From the NCBI GenBank assembly GCA_944321015.1, contig CALUJS010000009.1, positions 1 to 64,000 of the forward strand: DNA of 64,000 nt. The letters are read 5' to 3'. The notes below the pieces were generated by a model. That model was not told the origin of the DNA. It saw only the letters and a list, made by a program, of their open reading frames with translations, and did no database searches. This DNA is from an uncultured Phocaeicola sp. Lineage in GTDB: Bacteria; Bacteroidota; Bacteroidia; Bacteroidales; Bacteroidaceae. Positions 1 through 10,698 of this stretch are shown here, one piece after another (position 1 is the stretch's first letter; each line of letters begins with the position of its first letter). The translations under genes were made by a program, and so were the position numbers.

Positions 1-209
1 GTGCCGTTGTTACGAAAGATGTGCCGCCTTATACGATAGTCGGCGGTGTTCCTGCCCGACCGATAAGAAAGCGTTTCAATGAAGTAACGATACGGCAACT
101 TGAAACGCTGAAATGGTGGGACTGGTCTGCCGAGAAGATACGGCGATGCTTGCCCTATATTGGGAAAGGTAATATAAACGGGTTGTTACAAATGGTTGAT
201 AGTATGTAG
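1..209 (+). CDS. Hexapeptide-repeat acetyltransferase, C-terminal fragment
   Basis: The gene enters from before the window; codons can be read from base 3 to the TAG at 207-209. The readable end has the motif VVTKDVPPYTIVGGVPA, followed by KWWDWS and an alpha-helical tail. This is the usual end of left-handed beta-helix O-acetyltransferases of the CatB/Vat/maa-like group, which acetylate sugars or antibiotics with acetyl-CoA. Only the last coil and the C-terminal helix are visible, so the acceptor substrate cannot be told. A GTG at 21 is an internal valine codon, not the start. Confidence 0.85.
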   Translation, partial: AVVTKDVPPYTIVGGVPARPIRKRFNEVTIRQLETLKWWDWSAEKIRRCLPYIGKGNINGLLQMVDSM

Positions 210-301
210 AATGATTGGGTCAGTCCGAAATCGAACTCCTCTTTTGTAGTTAACGAAAAGAGGAGGGTGCATCGCTCATTACGACGCATCCTCCTCCTCA
301 G

Positions 302-374
302 TGATCCGCTTGGGGCTCGAACCCAAGACCCCAACATTAAAAGTGTTGTGCTCTACCAACTGAGCTAGCGAATC
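302..374 (-). tRNA. tRNA-Lys (anticodon UUU)
   Basis: On the minus strand the acceptor stem GATTCGC pairs with GCGGATC with one G-U pair. The D arm carries AGCTCAGTTGGTAGAGC and the T arm carries GGTTCGAGCCC. The anticodon loop CTTTTAA gives UUU. CCA is not encoded, so it is added after transcription. Confidence 0.95.
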
Positions 375-408
375 AAACCTTGGCGCATTCATTTCTGAAT
401 TGCGAGTG

Positions 409-438
409 CAAAGGTACGGATATATTTTGAATACGCAA
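409..438 (-). promoter_or_regulatory. Candidate promoter of tRNA-Lys
   Basis: The minus strand reads TACCTTTG at 416-409, a match to the Bacteroides -7 consensus TAnnTTTG. A CTTG at 438-435 lies 18 bp further upstream in place of TTTG. The predicted start is about 30 nt before the mature tRNA. Confidence 0.5.
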
Positions 439-486
439 GCGTTTTATATGTTTTTTAGCATGAAATGCGCATTTTTTCATTATTGC

Positions 487-518
487 GTTGGGCCATGCAG
501 GAAGTTTGGCTACTTTTG
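487..518 (+). promoter_or_regulatory. Candidate promoter of marC
   Basis: TACTTTTG at 511-518 matches the Bacteroides -7 box. GTTG at 487-490 sits 20 bp upstream as a near match to the -33 box. The predicted transcript starts near 525, which rules out the longer reading frame that opens at 400. Confidence 0.5.
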
Positions 519-561
519 TCGGCAAAATCAAACCAATTACGGACCTATAAAAGCAAGACTT

Positions 562-1209
562 ATGGATACGCTATTTCCTTTCGCACTGCTCTGTTTCACA
601 TCGTTTTTCACGCTGACCAATCCGCTGGGAACGATGCCCGTGTTTCTTACCATGACTCAGGGTATGGACAACGAGGAGCGTCGGCATATCGTTAAAAGAG
701 CCACCATCATTTCCTTCCTCATCCTCATCGTGTTCACCTTCTCCGGACAGTTCCTGTTCAAGTTCTTCGGCATCTCGACCAACGGTTTCCGCATTGCGGC
801 CGGATTCATCATCTTCAAAATAGGCTACGACATGCTGCAGGCACGCTACACAAACGTAAAGCTAAAGGACGAGGAAATACGCACCTATGCCAACGATATC
901 TCCATCACGCCGCTCTCCATCCCCATGCTGTGCGGACCGGGAGCCATAGCCAACGGCATCATGATGATGGACACGGCCACGTCGTGGAGCATGAAAGGCG
1001 TGCTGGTGGCCGTCATCGCGTTCGTCTATCTGCTCACCTATTTCATCTTGAAAGAGTCCACGCGCCTGGTCGACATTATCGGCGAGACGGGCAACAACGT
1101 GATGATGCGCCTGATGGGACTCATCCTGATGGTCATCGCCGTGGAATGCTTCGTGGGCGGCGTGCGGCCCATCCTGATTGACATCATGCAATCGGGATTC
1201 CCCGGTTAA
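562..1209 (+). CDS. marC: MarC family integral membrane protein
   Basis: A 215-residue hydrophobic protein with about six membrane helices. It has the family motifs FTLTNPLGTMPVF near the N-terminus and SITPLSIPMLCGPGAIA in the middle, both typical of MarC/UPF0056 proteins. These are inner-membrane proteins of unclear transport function; the old link to multiple antibiotic resistance is not well supported. The start at 562 is chosen because it lies just after the promoter box at 511-518 and begins directly with the first family helix. The stop overlaps the convergent gene at 1206 by four bases, and no terminator is seen between them. Confidence 0.9.
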   Translation: MDTLFPFALLCFTSFFTLTNPLGTMPVFLTMTQGMDNEERRHIVKRATIISFLILIVFTFSGQFLFKFFGISTNGFRIAAGFIIFKIGYDMLQARYTNVKLKDEEIRTYANDISITPLSIPMLCGPGAIANGIMMMDTATSWSMKGVLVAVIAFVYLLTYFILKESTRLVDIIGETGNNVMMRLMGLILMVIAVECFVGGVRPILIDIMQSGFPG

Positions 1210-1658
1210 TTCTCCATCAGTTCTTTCAGGAAAGCATCCAGTTCCTCGTCCAATCCTTTGAGGAGTTCGTCGTCGCAGAGCAGCAAGGTGTCGTCGTCCA
1301 CCAGCAGCAGTTCGGCCACGGTCTCCTTGCTGTCGTCAATCAGCGTGAACGAATAGGGCTTCATCAACGATGTGGCATCGAGTATCCCATTCTCCTTCAA
1401 TCGTTTCAGGGCATTGCGCAGGGGGCCTTCCACATCCTTGTACGTCGTCTCGTCATCACCGTCAGCCCATTCCGGCACCGGGGTACGGGACAATATGCGG
1501 TCATCATCGTCCATGACCAGCAACTCGCCCGACTCGAAATCGGGTTGCAGATGTATGTCGGTGATGGGTTGCTTTCCGTCGCCGGCATCCGCATAGGCGG
1601 CCAAGGCTGTTTTAACGCTCTCTTCAATGTTGTTTTGTGTTTGTTGACTGAGTTTCAT
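1206..1658 (-). CDS. Acidic hypothetical protein
   Basis: A 150-residue soluble protein very rich in Asp, Glu and Leu, with runs such as MDDDDR and LLVDDDTLLLCDDELL. It has no signal peptide and no membrane segment. The C-terminal 40 residues could form an amphipathic helix. I do not recognise a characterised family; similar small acidic proteins occur in Bacteroides genomes beside unrelated genes. A TACCTTTG box on the minus strand at 1691-1684, about 30 bp before the start, is a plausible promoter, so it is probably transcribed on its own. It is convergent with marC. Confidence 0.75.
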   Translation of the reverse strand: MKLSQQTQNNIEESVKTALAAYADAGDGKQPITDIHLQPDFESGELLVMDDDDRILSRTPVPEWADGDDETTYKDVEGPLRNALKRLKENGILDATSLMKPYSFTLIDDSKETVAELLLVDDDTLLLCDDELLKGLDEELDAFLKELMEN

Positions 1659-1775
1659 GATGCTTTATTTTGATATAGATGTCCAAAGGTACAAAAAACA
1701 ACAATTCCCCATCTATTGCGTTCCACAAAATTTCCTCACCAGAGATTATAATCCATGGTGTTGCGAAAAAAACGT

Positions 1776-2561
1776 CTACTTGCGATAGAACCCCGAACTG
1801 TTGCGGCCCCATTTGCCGCCGAACTGGTCGGTGTAATCGCATTCGCTGTAAGGAGAGTCTTGGGTGAGATGATAGAGCGTGCCGGATTCGTCGGTAAGGC
1901 TGACTGTTTTCAGACCACCGGAAGTGCTTGAAGAGGAACTGCCGCCGGAATCCGTGTCGTCGAGCACCTCTCTGAAGTGGAATATGGCATCGAGCAATCC
2001 CAATCCGGCGCCTATGTAGAATCCCCATCGGGCAATGCTCCACATGGTGCCCGATTCTATCCAATCCAGCCAATTCAGCACAAAGCCCGCCACCAGGCCG
2101 ATTCCTCCAACAATCAGTCCCATGCCGAGTATCCACCCAATAGCCTTCAGAAGGAAACGAATGAGGACGATTGCGATGACGATGAAGACAATCCATTTCA
2201 AAACCGTGAACCAAGTCGATTCTCCTTCGAAATCGAACAGCCACGAGGTAAGATCCCACGAATCCTCTTCTGCCGAAACTCCCGCCTCTCCGGCATCGGT
2301 CACGGCTGCCAGATACTGTGTGCTGACGTAGCCCTGCCCGCCGCTATAATTGATGTTGGCCCATCCGCCTTCCATGGATACGACATCGACTACGTCATCT
2401 TGCGATAATTTCCCCAGGACCTCACTGTTTTGATTGGCCGAAGCGCGCACATTGAGTCCGCCGGAAGCGGTCACACGATAAGAATCGGCAAAGACTTCCA
2501 CACAGAAGAAAAAGCAGATAAGCAGGAATACAATGCCTTGACGGAGTTTGAATCTGTTCAT
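1776..2561 (-). CDS. SH3b-domain membrane protein
   Basis: A 261-residue protein. It has a signal peptide at residues 1-25 ending CVEVFA, a bacterial SH3 domain at about 27-87 (GGLNVRASANQNSEVLG, then GWANINYSGGQGYVS), and a spacer. Two to three hydrophobic segments follow at about 117-192, then a hydrophilic tail with an Asp/Tyr/Gly-rich end. SH3b domains in the periplasm usually bind peptidoglycan or peptides, so a cell-envelope role is likely. The start at 2561 is preferred over an in-frame start at 2693, because the extra 44 codons would lie inside the structured RNA element found just upstream. That element may sit in this gene's 5' leader. Confidence 0.8.
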   Translation of the reverse strand: MNRFKLRQGIVFLLICFFFCVEVFADSYRVTASGGLNVRASANQNSEVLGKLSQDDVVDVVSMEGGWANINYSGGQGYVSTQYLAAVTDAGEAGVSAEEDSWDLTSWLFDFEGESTWFTVLKWIVFIVIAIVLIRFLLKAIGWILGMGLIVGGIGLVAGFVLNWLDWIESGTMWSIARWGFYIGAGLGLLDAIFHFREVLDDTDSGGSSSSSTSGGLKTVSLTDESGTLYHLTQDSPYSECDYTDQFGGKWGRNSSGFYRK

Positions 2562-2612
2562 TGTTTCATATTTACGGACTCCGCAGTCCTCAGAGCCTTT
2601 TATTAAACGATG

Positions 2613-2780
2613 GAAGCGTGGAACTGCAATGCCACGTTCTAAGTCGGAGGTCGTAGGAGAACCTTTATTCAGAGTATGGTAACAGCAGCCCACGCTATAG
2701 CGTGAGAAACCATTACGCCTTTCCCTCTGAATAGTCTTGAATTTCCTACGTTCCCGACTTAGAGATAAGCATAACGCTTC
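2613..2780 (-). ncRNA. Structured RNA element, copy A
   Basis: A 168-nt stretch folds into nested helices. The closing helix is GAAGCGT 2613-2619 with ACGCTTC 2774-2780. Inside it are CTAAGTCGG 2639-2647 with CCGACTTAG 2754-2762, CGTAGGA 2652-2658 with TCCTACG 2744-2750, ATTCAGAG 2667-2674 with CTCTGAAT 2725-2732, and a 14-nt palindrome at 2691-2704. Copy B at 56264-56437 keeps the same architecture with different bases in several helices. The minus strand is favoured by a TACTTTTG promoter box at 2836-2829. The element ends about 50 nt before the SH3 gene start, so it may be a leader or a separate small RNA. I do not recognise the family with certainty. Confidence 0.65.
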
Positions 2781-2828
2781 TTTCTTTTCCGATATGTCTT
2801 CTTGGAAAGAATTGCCTCAATCCAAATG

Positions 2829-2836
2829 CAAAAGTA
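2829..2836 (-). promoter_or_regulatory. Candidate -7 box for RNA copy A and the SH3 gene
   Basis: The minus strand reads TACTTTTG, a full match to TAnnTTTG. No good TTTG is seen at the usual -33 distance. The predicted start near 2822 would place the structured element about 40 nt into the transcript. Confidence 0.45.
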
Positions 2837-2883
2837 ACGAATTTATTGGGATAAACAGTTATCCTTGAACGATTTTCTTCGCA

Positions 2884-3873
2884 TCAGCGCGCCATCTGCA
2901 AATCCAGCTTCTGGCGAATCATGTCCTTCTGTTGCAATTCCGCTTCGTAGACTTTCAAGAGATGCCACTCCGTCGGAACATCCTTGCCGGAAGAGACATA
3001 TTTCCCGGCAAACGCATCCTGCACGTCCTTCAACTGTTTCAGCGCGCCCGCTATGTCGCCTTTCATCTCGTGATAGAGGGCCAGGTTGAAGGCGGCGCGC
3101 ATCTTCTGCCGTCCCTTGCGCGAATCGTACTCCCGTTGCCAACAGCGGGCGGCCAGGTCCCAGTCTCCTTCGGCCATGGCCACGGCGCCGTCGCGCATGT
3201 TCACCGTTCCGCCACGATAGTAGTAGCGTTCCACGGTGTCCCACAGGGGGACGACATGGCGCACGGGAAGCATGGCCATGCGGCGCGAAGCATCGTCAAC
3301 CAGCTGTCGCTCGGTCAGTCCGTCGGCTTCCCAATAGAGCGTGTCGCGGTCGGTGAAATGCTGAAAGGGGCGGTCGCGTCCGGGCAGGTAGATATGCGCG
3401 TCGAGCATCATGGCGCCACGCACAGCGGAGACACGCTCCTCGTCGTCGTACACGGAGTAGACCATCTCGCGGGTGGTGCTGACGGCGGCCGCATTCACCA
3501 CAAACAGCATGTCGACCCCCAAATCGCGGGCCAGACTCTGCACTTCCTCGGGCGAGAGCAACACGGAGGCATCGGCGGCATCGCTCCGCAACAGAGAGTC
3601 GCAGATGATGACCGTGTCGAAATAGTCGGCATCGGCAATGTGCGAGGCCAGCGCGTCGCACAACACCCTGCTGTCGGCCGCGATGGTGTTGCCCACCGTA
3701 AGCGTGTGGTCCGACGAAGCGGGCAACGTGTTGTCGAGCACGGCCATGCGCTTCACGTCGGGCGCAAAGCTCACGTCGGCAGGCATCAGGGTGTCGACCG
3801 CCAGCATATCGAGGGTGGAACACGAAGTCAGGCACAGACAGGCGGCCAGAAGGATAAGCAGACAATGTTTCAT
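2884..3873 (-). CDS. DUF6340-like lipoprotein
   Basis: A 329-residue protein with a lipoprotein signal ending CLTSC (Cys18). It is followed by a beta-rich domain containing VKRMAVLDNTLP and a stretch ADYFDTVIICDSLL, and then a helical C-terminal part that looks like TPR repeats (residues about 215-300). Proteins of this layout in Bacteroides are usually labelled DUF6340; that label is from memory and not checked. It is probably anchored in the outer or inner membrane facing the periplasm. The ATG at 3873 is preferred to the GTG two codons earlier. The gene stands alone, with the SH3/RNA region downstream. Confidence 0.75.
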   Translation of the reverse strand: MKHCLLILLAACLCLTSCSTLDMLAVDTLMPADVSFAPDVKRMAVLDNTLPASSDHTLTVGNTIAADSRVLCDALASHIADADYFDTVIICDSLLRSDAADASVLLSPEEVQSLARDLGVDMLFVVNAAAVSTTREMVYSVYDDEERVSAVRGAMMLDAHIYLPGRDRPFQHFTDRDTLYWEADGLTERQLVDDASRRMAMLPVRHVVPLWDTVERYYYRGGTVNMRDGAVAMAEGDWDLAARCWQREYDSRKGRQKMRAAFNLALYHEMKGDIAGALKQLKDVQDAFAGKYVSSGKDVPTEWHLLKVYEAELQQKDMIRQKLDLQMAR

Positions 3874-3936
3874 AAGCACATTCGTTTGGGCCTCAAATTT
3901 ACGAAAAGGATTGGGTTGCTCGCTTGTTCATGCAGA

Positions 3937-4101
3937 TTCTTTAACCCAAATCAAATTAACGCACTTGCCTAAACCCTCTGCCCGCCCGGATATGATAGTT
4001 GCCCGCCATAGACAAACATATGCCAATGACGGGCAACCATTCTTTTTTTTGGGGGGGCACGCTAAATATCAGGAATCGAATGACCGATTTGGGTTAAAGA
4101 A
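3937..4101. repeat. 165-bp element with 16-bp terminal inverted repeats
   Basis: TTCTTTAACCCAAATC at 3937-3952 is the exact reverse complement of the 16 bases at 4086-4101. Between them lies a hairpin followed by T8G7. No open reading frame of note is inside. The layout resembles a small non-autonomous transposable element or a small transcribed unit; no target-site duplication is obvious. Confidence 0.5.
3998..4050 (+). terminator. Orphan rho-independent terminator-like hairpin
   Basis: GTTGCCCG at 3998-4005 pairs with CGGGCAAC at 4030-4037, followed by eight T at 4043-4050 and seven G. It would stop plus-strand transcription, yet no plus-strand gene lies upstream within 2.7 kb. It is nested inside the inverted-repeat element. 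Confidence 0.4.
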
Positions 4102-4116
4102 GTGTTCTAAGCGCAA

Positions 4117-4182
4117 ATATTCCCGCCCGCGCCCGTCCATATCCCCGCCTGCACGCCGGCATATGCACGCTCACGCCTCGCA
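4117..4182. repeat. 22-bp dyad repeat array 1 (three units)
   Basis: Three head-to-tail 22-bp units start with ATAT at 4117, 4139 and 4161. The GC-rich bodies have the pattern CNCGCYYGCNC and end in CC or GC. The junctions form CATATN cores flanked by GC-rich dyads. The array lies in the intergenic space between secA and the lipoprotein gene. Four similar arrays exist in this window. Confidence 0.75.
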
Positions 4183-4216
4183 ACGATGCCGCTTATCAAG
4201 AGGAATACCGATAACA

Positions 4217-4257
4217 GAAAAGACCCGCCTTCTCCCCTCGGAGAAAACGGGTCTTTC
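4217..4257 (-). terminator. Terminator of secA
   Basis: On the minus strand GAAAGACCCG pairs with CGGGTCTTTTC across a loop of about 20 nt, and the stem's 3' side runs into TTTTC. It lies 45-85 nt after the secA stop codon. Confidence 0.8.
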
Positions 4258-4301
4258 GACGTATGCCGCTCCTTCCGCACCGGGCGAAAGGAGGAAGTTC
4301 C

Positions 4302-7604
<3,303 letters not shown>

Positions 7605-7667
7605 ATTGTATTGTTTTTTATTATTTGCATAAATATATAATGTACGCGCGCGAATTCTGCGCGTGTG

Positions 7668-7675
7668 CAAAGATA
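7668..7675 (-). promoter_or_regulatory. Candidate -7 box of secA
   Basis: The minus strand reads TATCTTTG, a full match to TAnnTTTG, about 65 bp before the secA start. No clear -33 TTTG is seen. Confidence 0.45.
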
Positions 7676-7719
7676 GTTGAAAAGCCGGTTATACGGCTTG
7701 TTGTGAACGGCAAAAAGAT

Positions 7720-9294
7720 TCACCGGATGCCGTTCAGCAGCGAGGCGCGGCAAGCATTGGGAGCGCGGATGCGCACAAAGTGGGTCACCGTGGGAGCAAT
7801 GCAGTCCACCGTGACCGGCACCGGGATAACCTCCGGCTTCACCGAATGGCCGAAGAAGATGATGGGGAAATGGATGAGTGATTCGGATGTGTAGTGGCTG
7901 TCCTCCAGCGGGTCCTCGCTCACGTGCTTCCAGCCGGGATTCAGCTCCAGCAGGATGTCGCCCGAGGCCTCCATGTTGAACCCGTTGTGCAACAACAGAC
8001 GTTCGGGCGTGTTGGCGTCGAGGGCCAGACGGTGTGCCGTATAGGCGGCCTTCACGCCGCTCACCTGCACCAGAAACTCGGCCGACTTGTCGAGCACGTC
8101 GGTCAATGCCAGCTGACGCTGCTCGATGAGTTTATGATTGAAGTAGATGCGCAGCCCGTCGTATGCCTCGATGTATTTGCCCTGTCCGTAAGTGGCCATC
8201 AGATACATGTTGAGCAGAGCCGTGCAGCGGTCCATATGGAAATCGCCCGTAGGGATGCGATAGGGCGAGAGGTCGGTCGTCTCGGGGTCGTTATAGCCCG
8301 TGGACGTGATGAAGAACAGCGCATTGCGCAGCCCCACCTTCTTATCAACCAAGTCGATGAGGTTGCCTATCTGCCTATCCAGACGGACGTAGGTGTCCTG
8401 TATCTCCACCGGATATTCCGTGGCCGACTTGTGTTCGTAGTTGCCGGCATAGTAAGTGACCGAAAGCAGGTCGGGGACATCATCCATGCCGATGGTGGTG
8501 CTTTGCAGACACCGCTCCACCAGGCGGTTGACCTCTTCGTTCACCAAGCCGGAGGTCTTGAACTGACGATATTTCTTATAATCGGAAAACGAATGCTTGA
8601 ACCCTCGCGTCTGTTCGGTGGAGAAGTAGGTATAGAGCGCCTCGTTCTGCATGGTCTCCCATGTCAGGCTGCCGATGCGCATGTCCAAAGCCTGATGGTC
8701 GTTGTAGCCGATGACCCAGGCCGGAAAAGAGCCGTAGAACGTGGAACCGGCCCACTTGCCCGTGTCGTCGTTCAGCCAGAAGGCGCCGTCGCCGGCATGT
8801 CCCGCGCCAAAAACAGCCGCGTCGCGGAAGGGCGCGATGGCATACACCAAGGCTTTGCCCCGGGTGGCCACCTTCAGTTCGTCGGCAATGGTGGACACCA
8901 GCAACTTGCGCGGCGAAGTGTTCTCGGCCGTATACATGCCCATGAACTCCTTGTCGTCGACCGAAGCCGACGGGCGCAGGGTCTTGCGGTTGAGCCACTC
9001 GTTGGCTATGATGCCGTTATAATAAGGCGTGGTGCCCGAATAGAGCGCAGCCACGGCCGACGAGCGGTCGACGGGCTTGAACGTATATCCGGCGTTGGCA
9101 TACACACGCCCCTCCTTCAGCAGACGCTTGAAGCCCTTCTCGCCATACAAGGCCGAAAAGGCTTCCATGTAGTCGGTGCGGAACTGGTCGATGGCGATGC
9201 CCACCACCAACTTCGGCGTGGAAGTGATGGTTTGCGCCTGAAGGCTTGCGAGCGCCACAGCGGCCAATAGCGAGGTGAGTAAACGTCCTTTCAT
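7720..9294 (-). CDS. Alkaline-phosphatase-fold protein, catalytic site degenerate
   Basis: A 524-residue exported protein: signal peptide 1-20 (ALASLQA), then the fold's first strand LVVGIAIDQFRTDYM and the SGTTPYYNGI block seen in nucleotide pyrophosphatase/PafA-like phosphatases. Key active-site positions look lost. The block before SGTTP reads PVDRSSAVAALY, where the nucleophile Thr and following GH are expected. The TADHG metal motif is replaced by TSTGYND, and the STDxxGH motif by TYYAGNYEH. It therefore appears to be a non-catalytic family member, perhaps a structural or binding protein of the envelope. Its start overlaps the stop of the DUF4105 gene (ATGA), so the two are co-translated. 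Confidence 0.8.
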   Translation of the reverse strand: MKGRLLTSLLAAVALASLQAQTITSTPKLVVGIAIDQFRTDYMEAFSALYGEKGFKRLLKEGRVYANAGYTFKPVDRSSAVAALYSGTTPYYNGIIANEWLNRKTLRPSASVDDKEFMGMYTAENTSPRKLLVSTIADELKVATRGKALVYAIAPFRDAAVFGAGHAGDGAFWLNDDTGKWAGSTFYGSFPAWVIGYNDHQALDMRIGSLTWETMQNEALYTYFSTEQTRGFKHSFSDYKKYRQFKTSGLVNEEVNRLVERCLQSTTIGMDDVPDLLSVTYYAGNYEHKSATEYPVEIQDTYVRLDRQIGNLIDLVDKKVGLRNALFFITSTGYNDPETTDLSPYRIPTGDFHMDRCTALLNMYLMATYGQGKYIEAYDGLRIYFNHKLIEQRQLALTDVLDKSAEFLVQVSGVKAAYTAHRLALDANTPERLLLHNGFNMEASGDILLELNPGWKHVSEDPLEDSHYTSESLIHFPIIFFGHSVKPEVIPVPVTVDCIAPTVTHFVRIRAPNACRASLLNGIR

Positions 9295-10466
9295 GCTGTT
9301 TTACGGGTTACGAGTAGTCGTGTCACAGAGCGTACCAACAAACTCAGGGCCAAAGGTAATATTACCGGCGATATTTTTTGCGGAATCAGCCACCAGAACA
9401 CGATAAAAAGTGTTAATACGGCAGCACTTCCCATGTGATATCCGTCTTTTTGCCTCTTCACGGCCTTACGAATCATCCAAGGCAGGTAGAACAGGGGGAT
9501 GGGATTGAGAATGATGAGCAGGTAGTTCGACCCGACTGTGGGGTGCACGGAGAAGAAGAACAAAAAGGCCACCACACATCCGGCCAGCCCCTGAAGGGCA
9601 AACAACACGAGATCGAACCACCAGACCGACAGGCCGCGGCGCCATTCGGCCCACGAAACAATCAGCGACAGGGCCAGCAACAGGCAGGCGCAGGTCATGG
9701 GCGACAGGGGAAACTCTTTCTCCGCCGGACGGGCCGGAGGGTCGACCACCCGACGGGTGCTCTTCACGAGCGGACGCTCGGCGCCATCGGTTTGGCGTAT
9801 CTTGGCTCCGTCGGCTTCGGCCATCATCACGAAGGGCGCAAACATCTGCGCGCGGATGTCGATGGCGCGATCGGCCTCAGCCCCCAGACAGAGGTCGATG
9901 CCGAACTCCGACCACGGATGGCCATCGGTATAGCGATGAACGATTTGCCGGAAAGTCACGACCTCGGAACCGACGGGATATATCACATCGCCGTCGATGC
10001 TTTCCTCTATCTTGTCGCGAGCCCGCGTCGTGCAGTTGTCATAGAAATAGTTGTAACGGTAGGTGCGGTTGGCGGGCAGATAGTTGGTCTGCAGGATATG
10101 CAGCAGACGCGCCTTCTCATCGGGCTTCAGGTTCAGCTCCTGTTGCACGACGTAAGAACCCCGCTCGGCATATTCGTATTCGAAATAGCCATAAGGCATG
10201 ACGCCCAGCTGATAGTCGGTCTCGCCCGTGACGAAACGGAGGATGAAGTTGGGCGTATTGAAGCTGAACATGCCGTAGTTGAACACGCAGTCCACCTGCC
10301 GGGACGGGATCTCCACCCGTATGGCGGTGTGGCCGAACAGCGCATAAATCTCGCTTCCCGGCGAACAGGTCATCAGGCTGACACGTATGGAATCGGCCTC
10401 GGCGGCACGTGCGGACAGGCCCCAACATCCCCACAACAATATGATAAGAGTCAGTAGTTTCTTCAT
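9291..10466 (-). CDS. DUF4105 (Lnb N-terminal-like) membrane protein
   Basis: A 391-residue protein: signal peptide (1-22), then a periplasmic domain with FGHTAIRV and YFYDNCTTRARD. The His and Cys of these motifs are strongly conserved in DUF4105 and look like a catalytic pair. About four membrane helices follow in the last 150 residues. The family is common in Bacteroidetes; its role is unknown, though a related domain precedes lacto-N-biosidase in some bacteria. The start at 10466 gives a clean signal peptide and lies after a TACCTTTG box at 10512-10505. It is the first gene of a two-gene operon with the degenerate phosphatase-fold protein. Confidence 0.85.
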   Translation of the reverse strand: MKKLLTLIILLWGCWGLSARAAEADSIRVSLMTCSPGSEIYALFGHTAIRVEIPSRQVDCVFNYGMFSFNTPNFILRFVTGETDYQLGVMPYGYFEYEYAERGSYVVQQELNLKPDEKARLLHILQTNYLPANRTYRYNYFYDNCTTRARDKIEESIDGDVIYPVGSEVVTFRQIVHRYTDGHPWSEFGIDLCLGAEADRAIDIRAQMFAPFVMMAEADGAKIRQTDGAERPLVKSTRRVVDPPARPAEKEFPLSPMTCACLLLALSLIVSWAEWRRGLSVWWFDLVLFALQGLAGCVVAFLFFFSVHPTVGSNYLLIILNPIPLFYLPWMIRKAVKRQKDGYHMGSAAVLTLFIVFWWLIPQKISPVILPLALSLLVRSVTRLLVTRKTA

Positions 10467-10504
10467 CGTTCCGGCATCAAGCCGCCAAGCGGACATTGAC
10501 GGCG

Positions 10505-10539
10505 CAAAGGTAGCCCTTTTGCACGGATTTTTCTTCAAA
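10505..10539 (-). promoter_or_regulatory. Candidate promoter of the DUF4105 operon
   Basis: The minus strand reads TACCTTTG at 10512-10505, with TTTG at 10539-10536. The 23-bp spacer is slightly longer than the usual 19-21 bp. Confidence 0.5.
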
Positions 10540-10614
10540 CACACGTCAAAATATGCGGATGGCGCGCAAAAATTCTTCCAAACGTAACACGACAGACAAG
10601 AGCCGCGAGCGGAG

Positions 10615-10698
10615 ATATGAAGAGACACGAGCGGGCATATCCCCGCTCACGGCTGTCCATATGCCCGCCCGCGAGCGTCCATATCCGGGCGTTCGTCA
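10615..10698. repeat. 22-bp dyad repeat array 2
   Basis: Units begin with ATAT at 10615, 10637, 10659 and 10681; the last is shortened to 17 bp, where it meets the asnA stop codon at 10696-10698. Same family as the arrays at 4117, 23483, 38478 and 62438. It therefore occupies the 3' flank of asnA. Confidence 0.75.

Noticed and set aside
400..561. Coding extension of marC to 400
   Set aside because: The promoter box at 511-518 lies inside it, and the family N-terminus begins at 562.
2562..2693. Coding extension of the SH3 gene to an upstream ATG
   Set aside because: These 44 codons overlap the structured RNA element and precede a good signal peptide that starts at 2561.
7720..9294. BREX PglZ or Pgl-type defence protein
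   Set aside because: It shares only the alkaline-phosphatase fold; it has a signal peptide, no BREX partner genes, and a DUF4105 neighbour.
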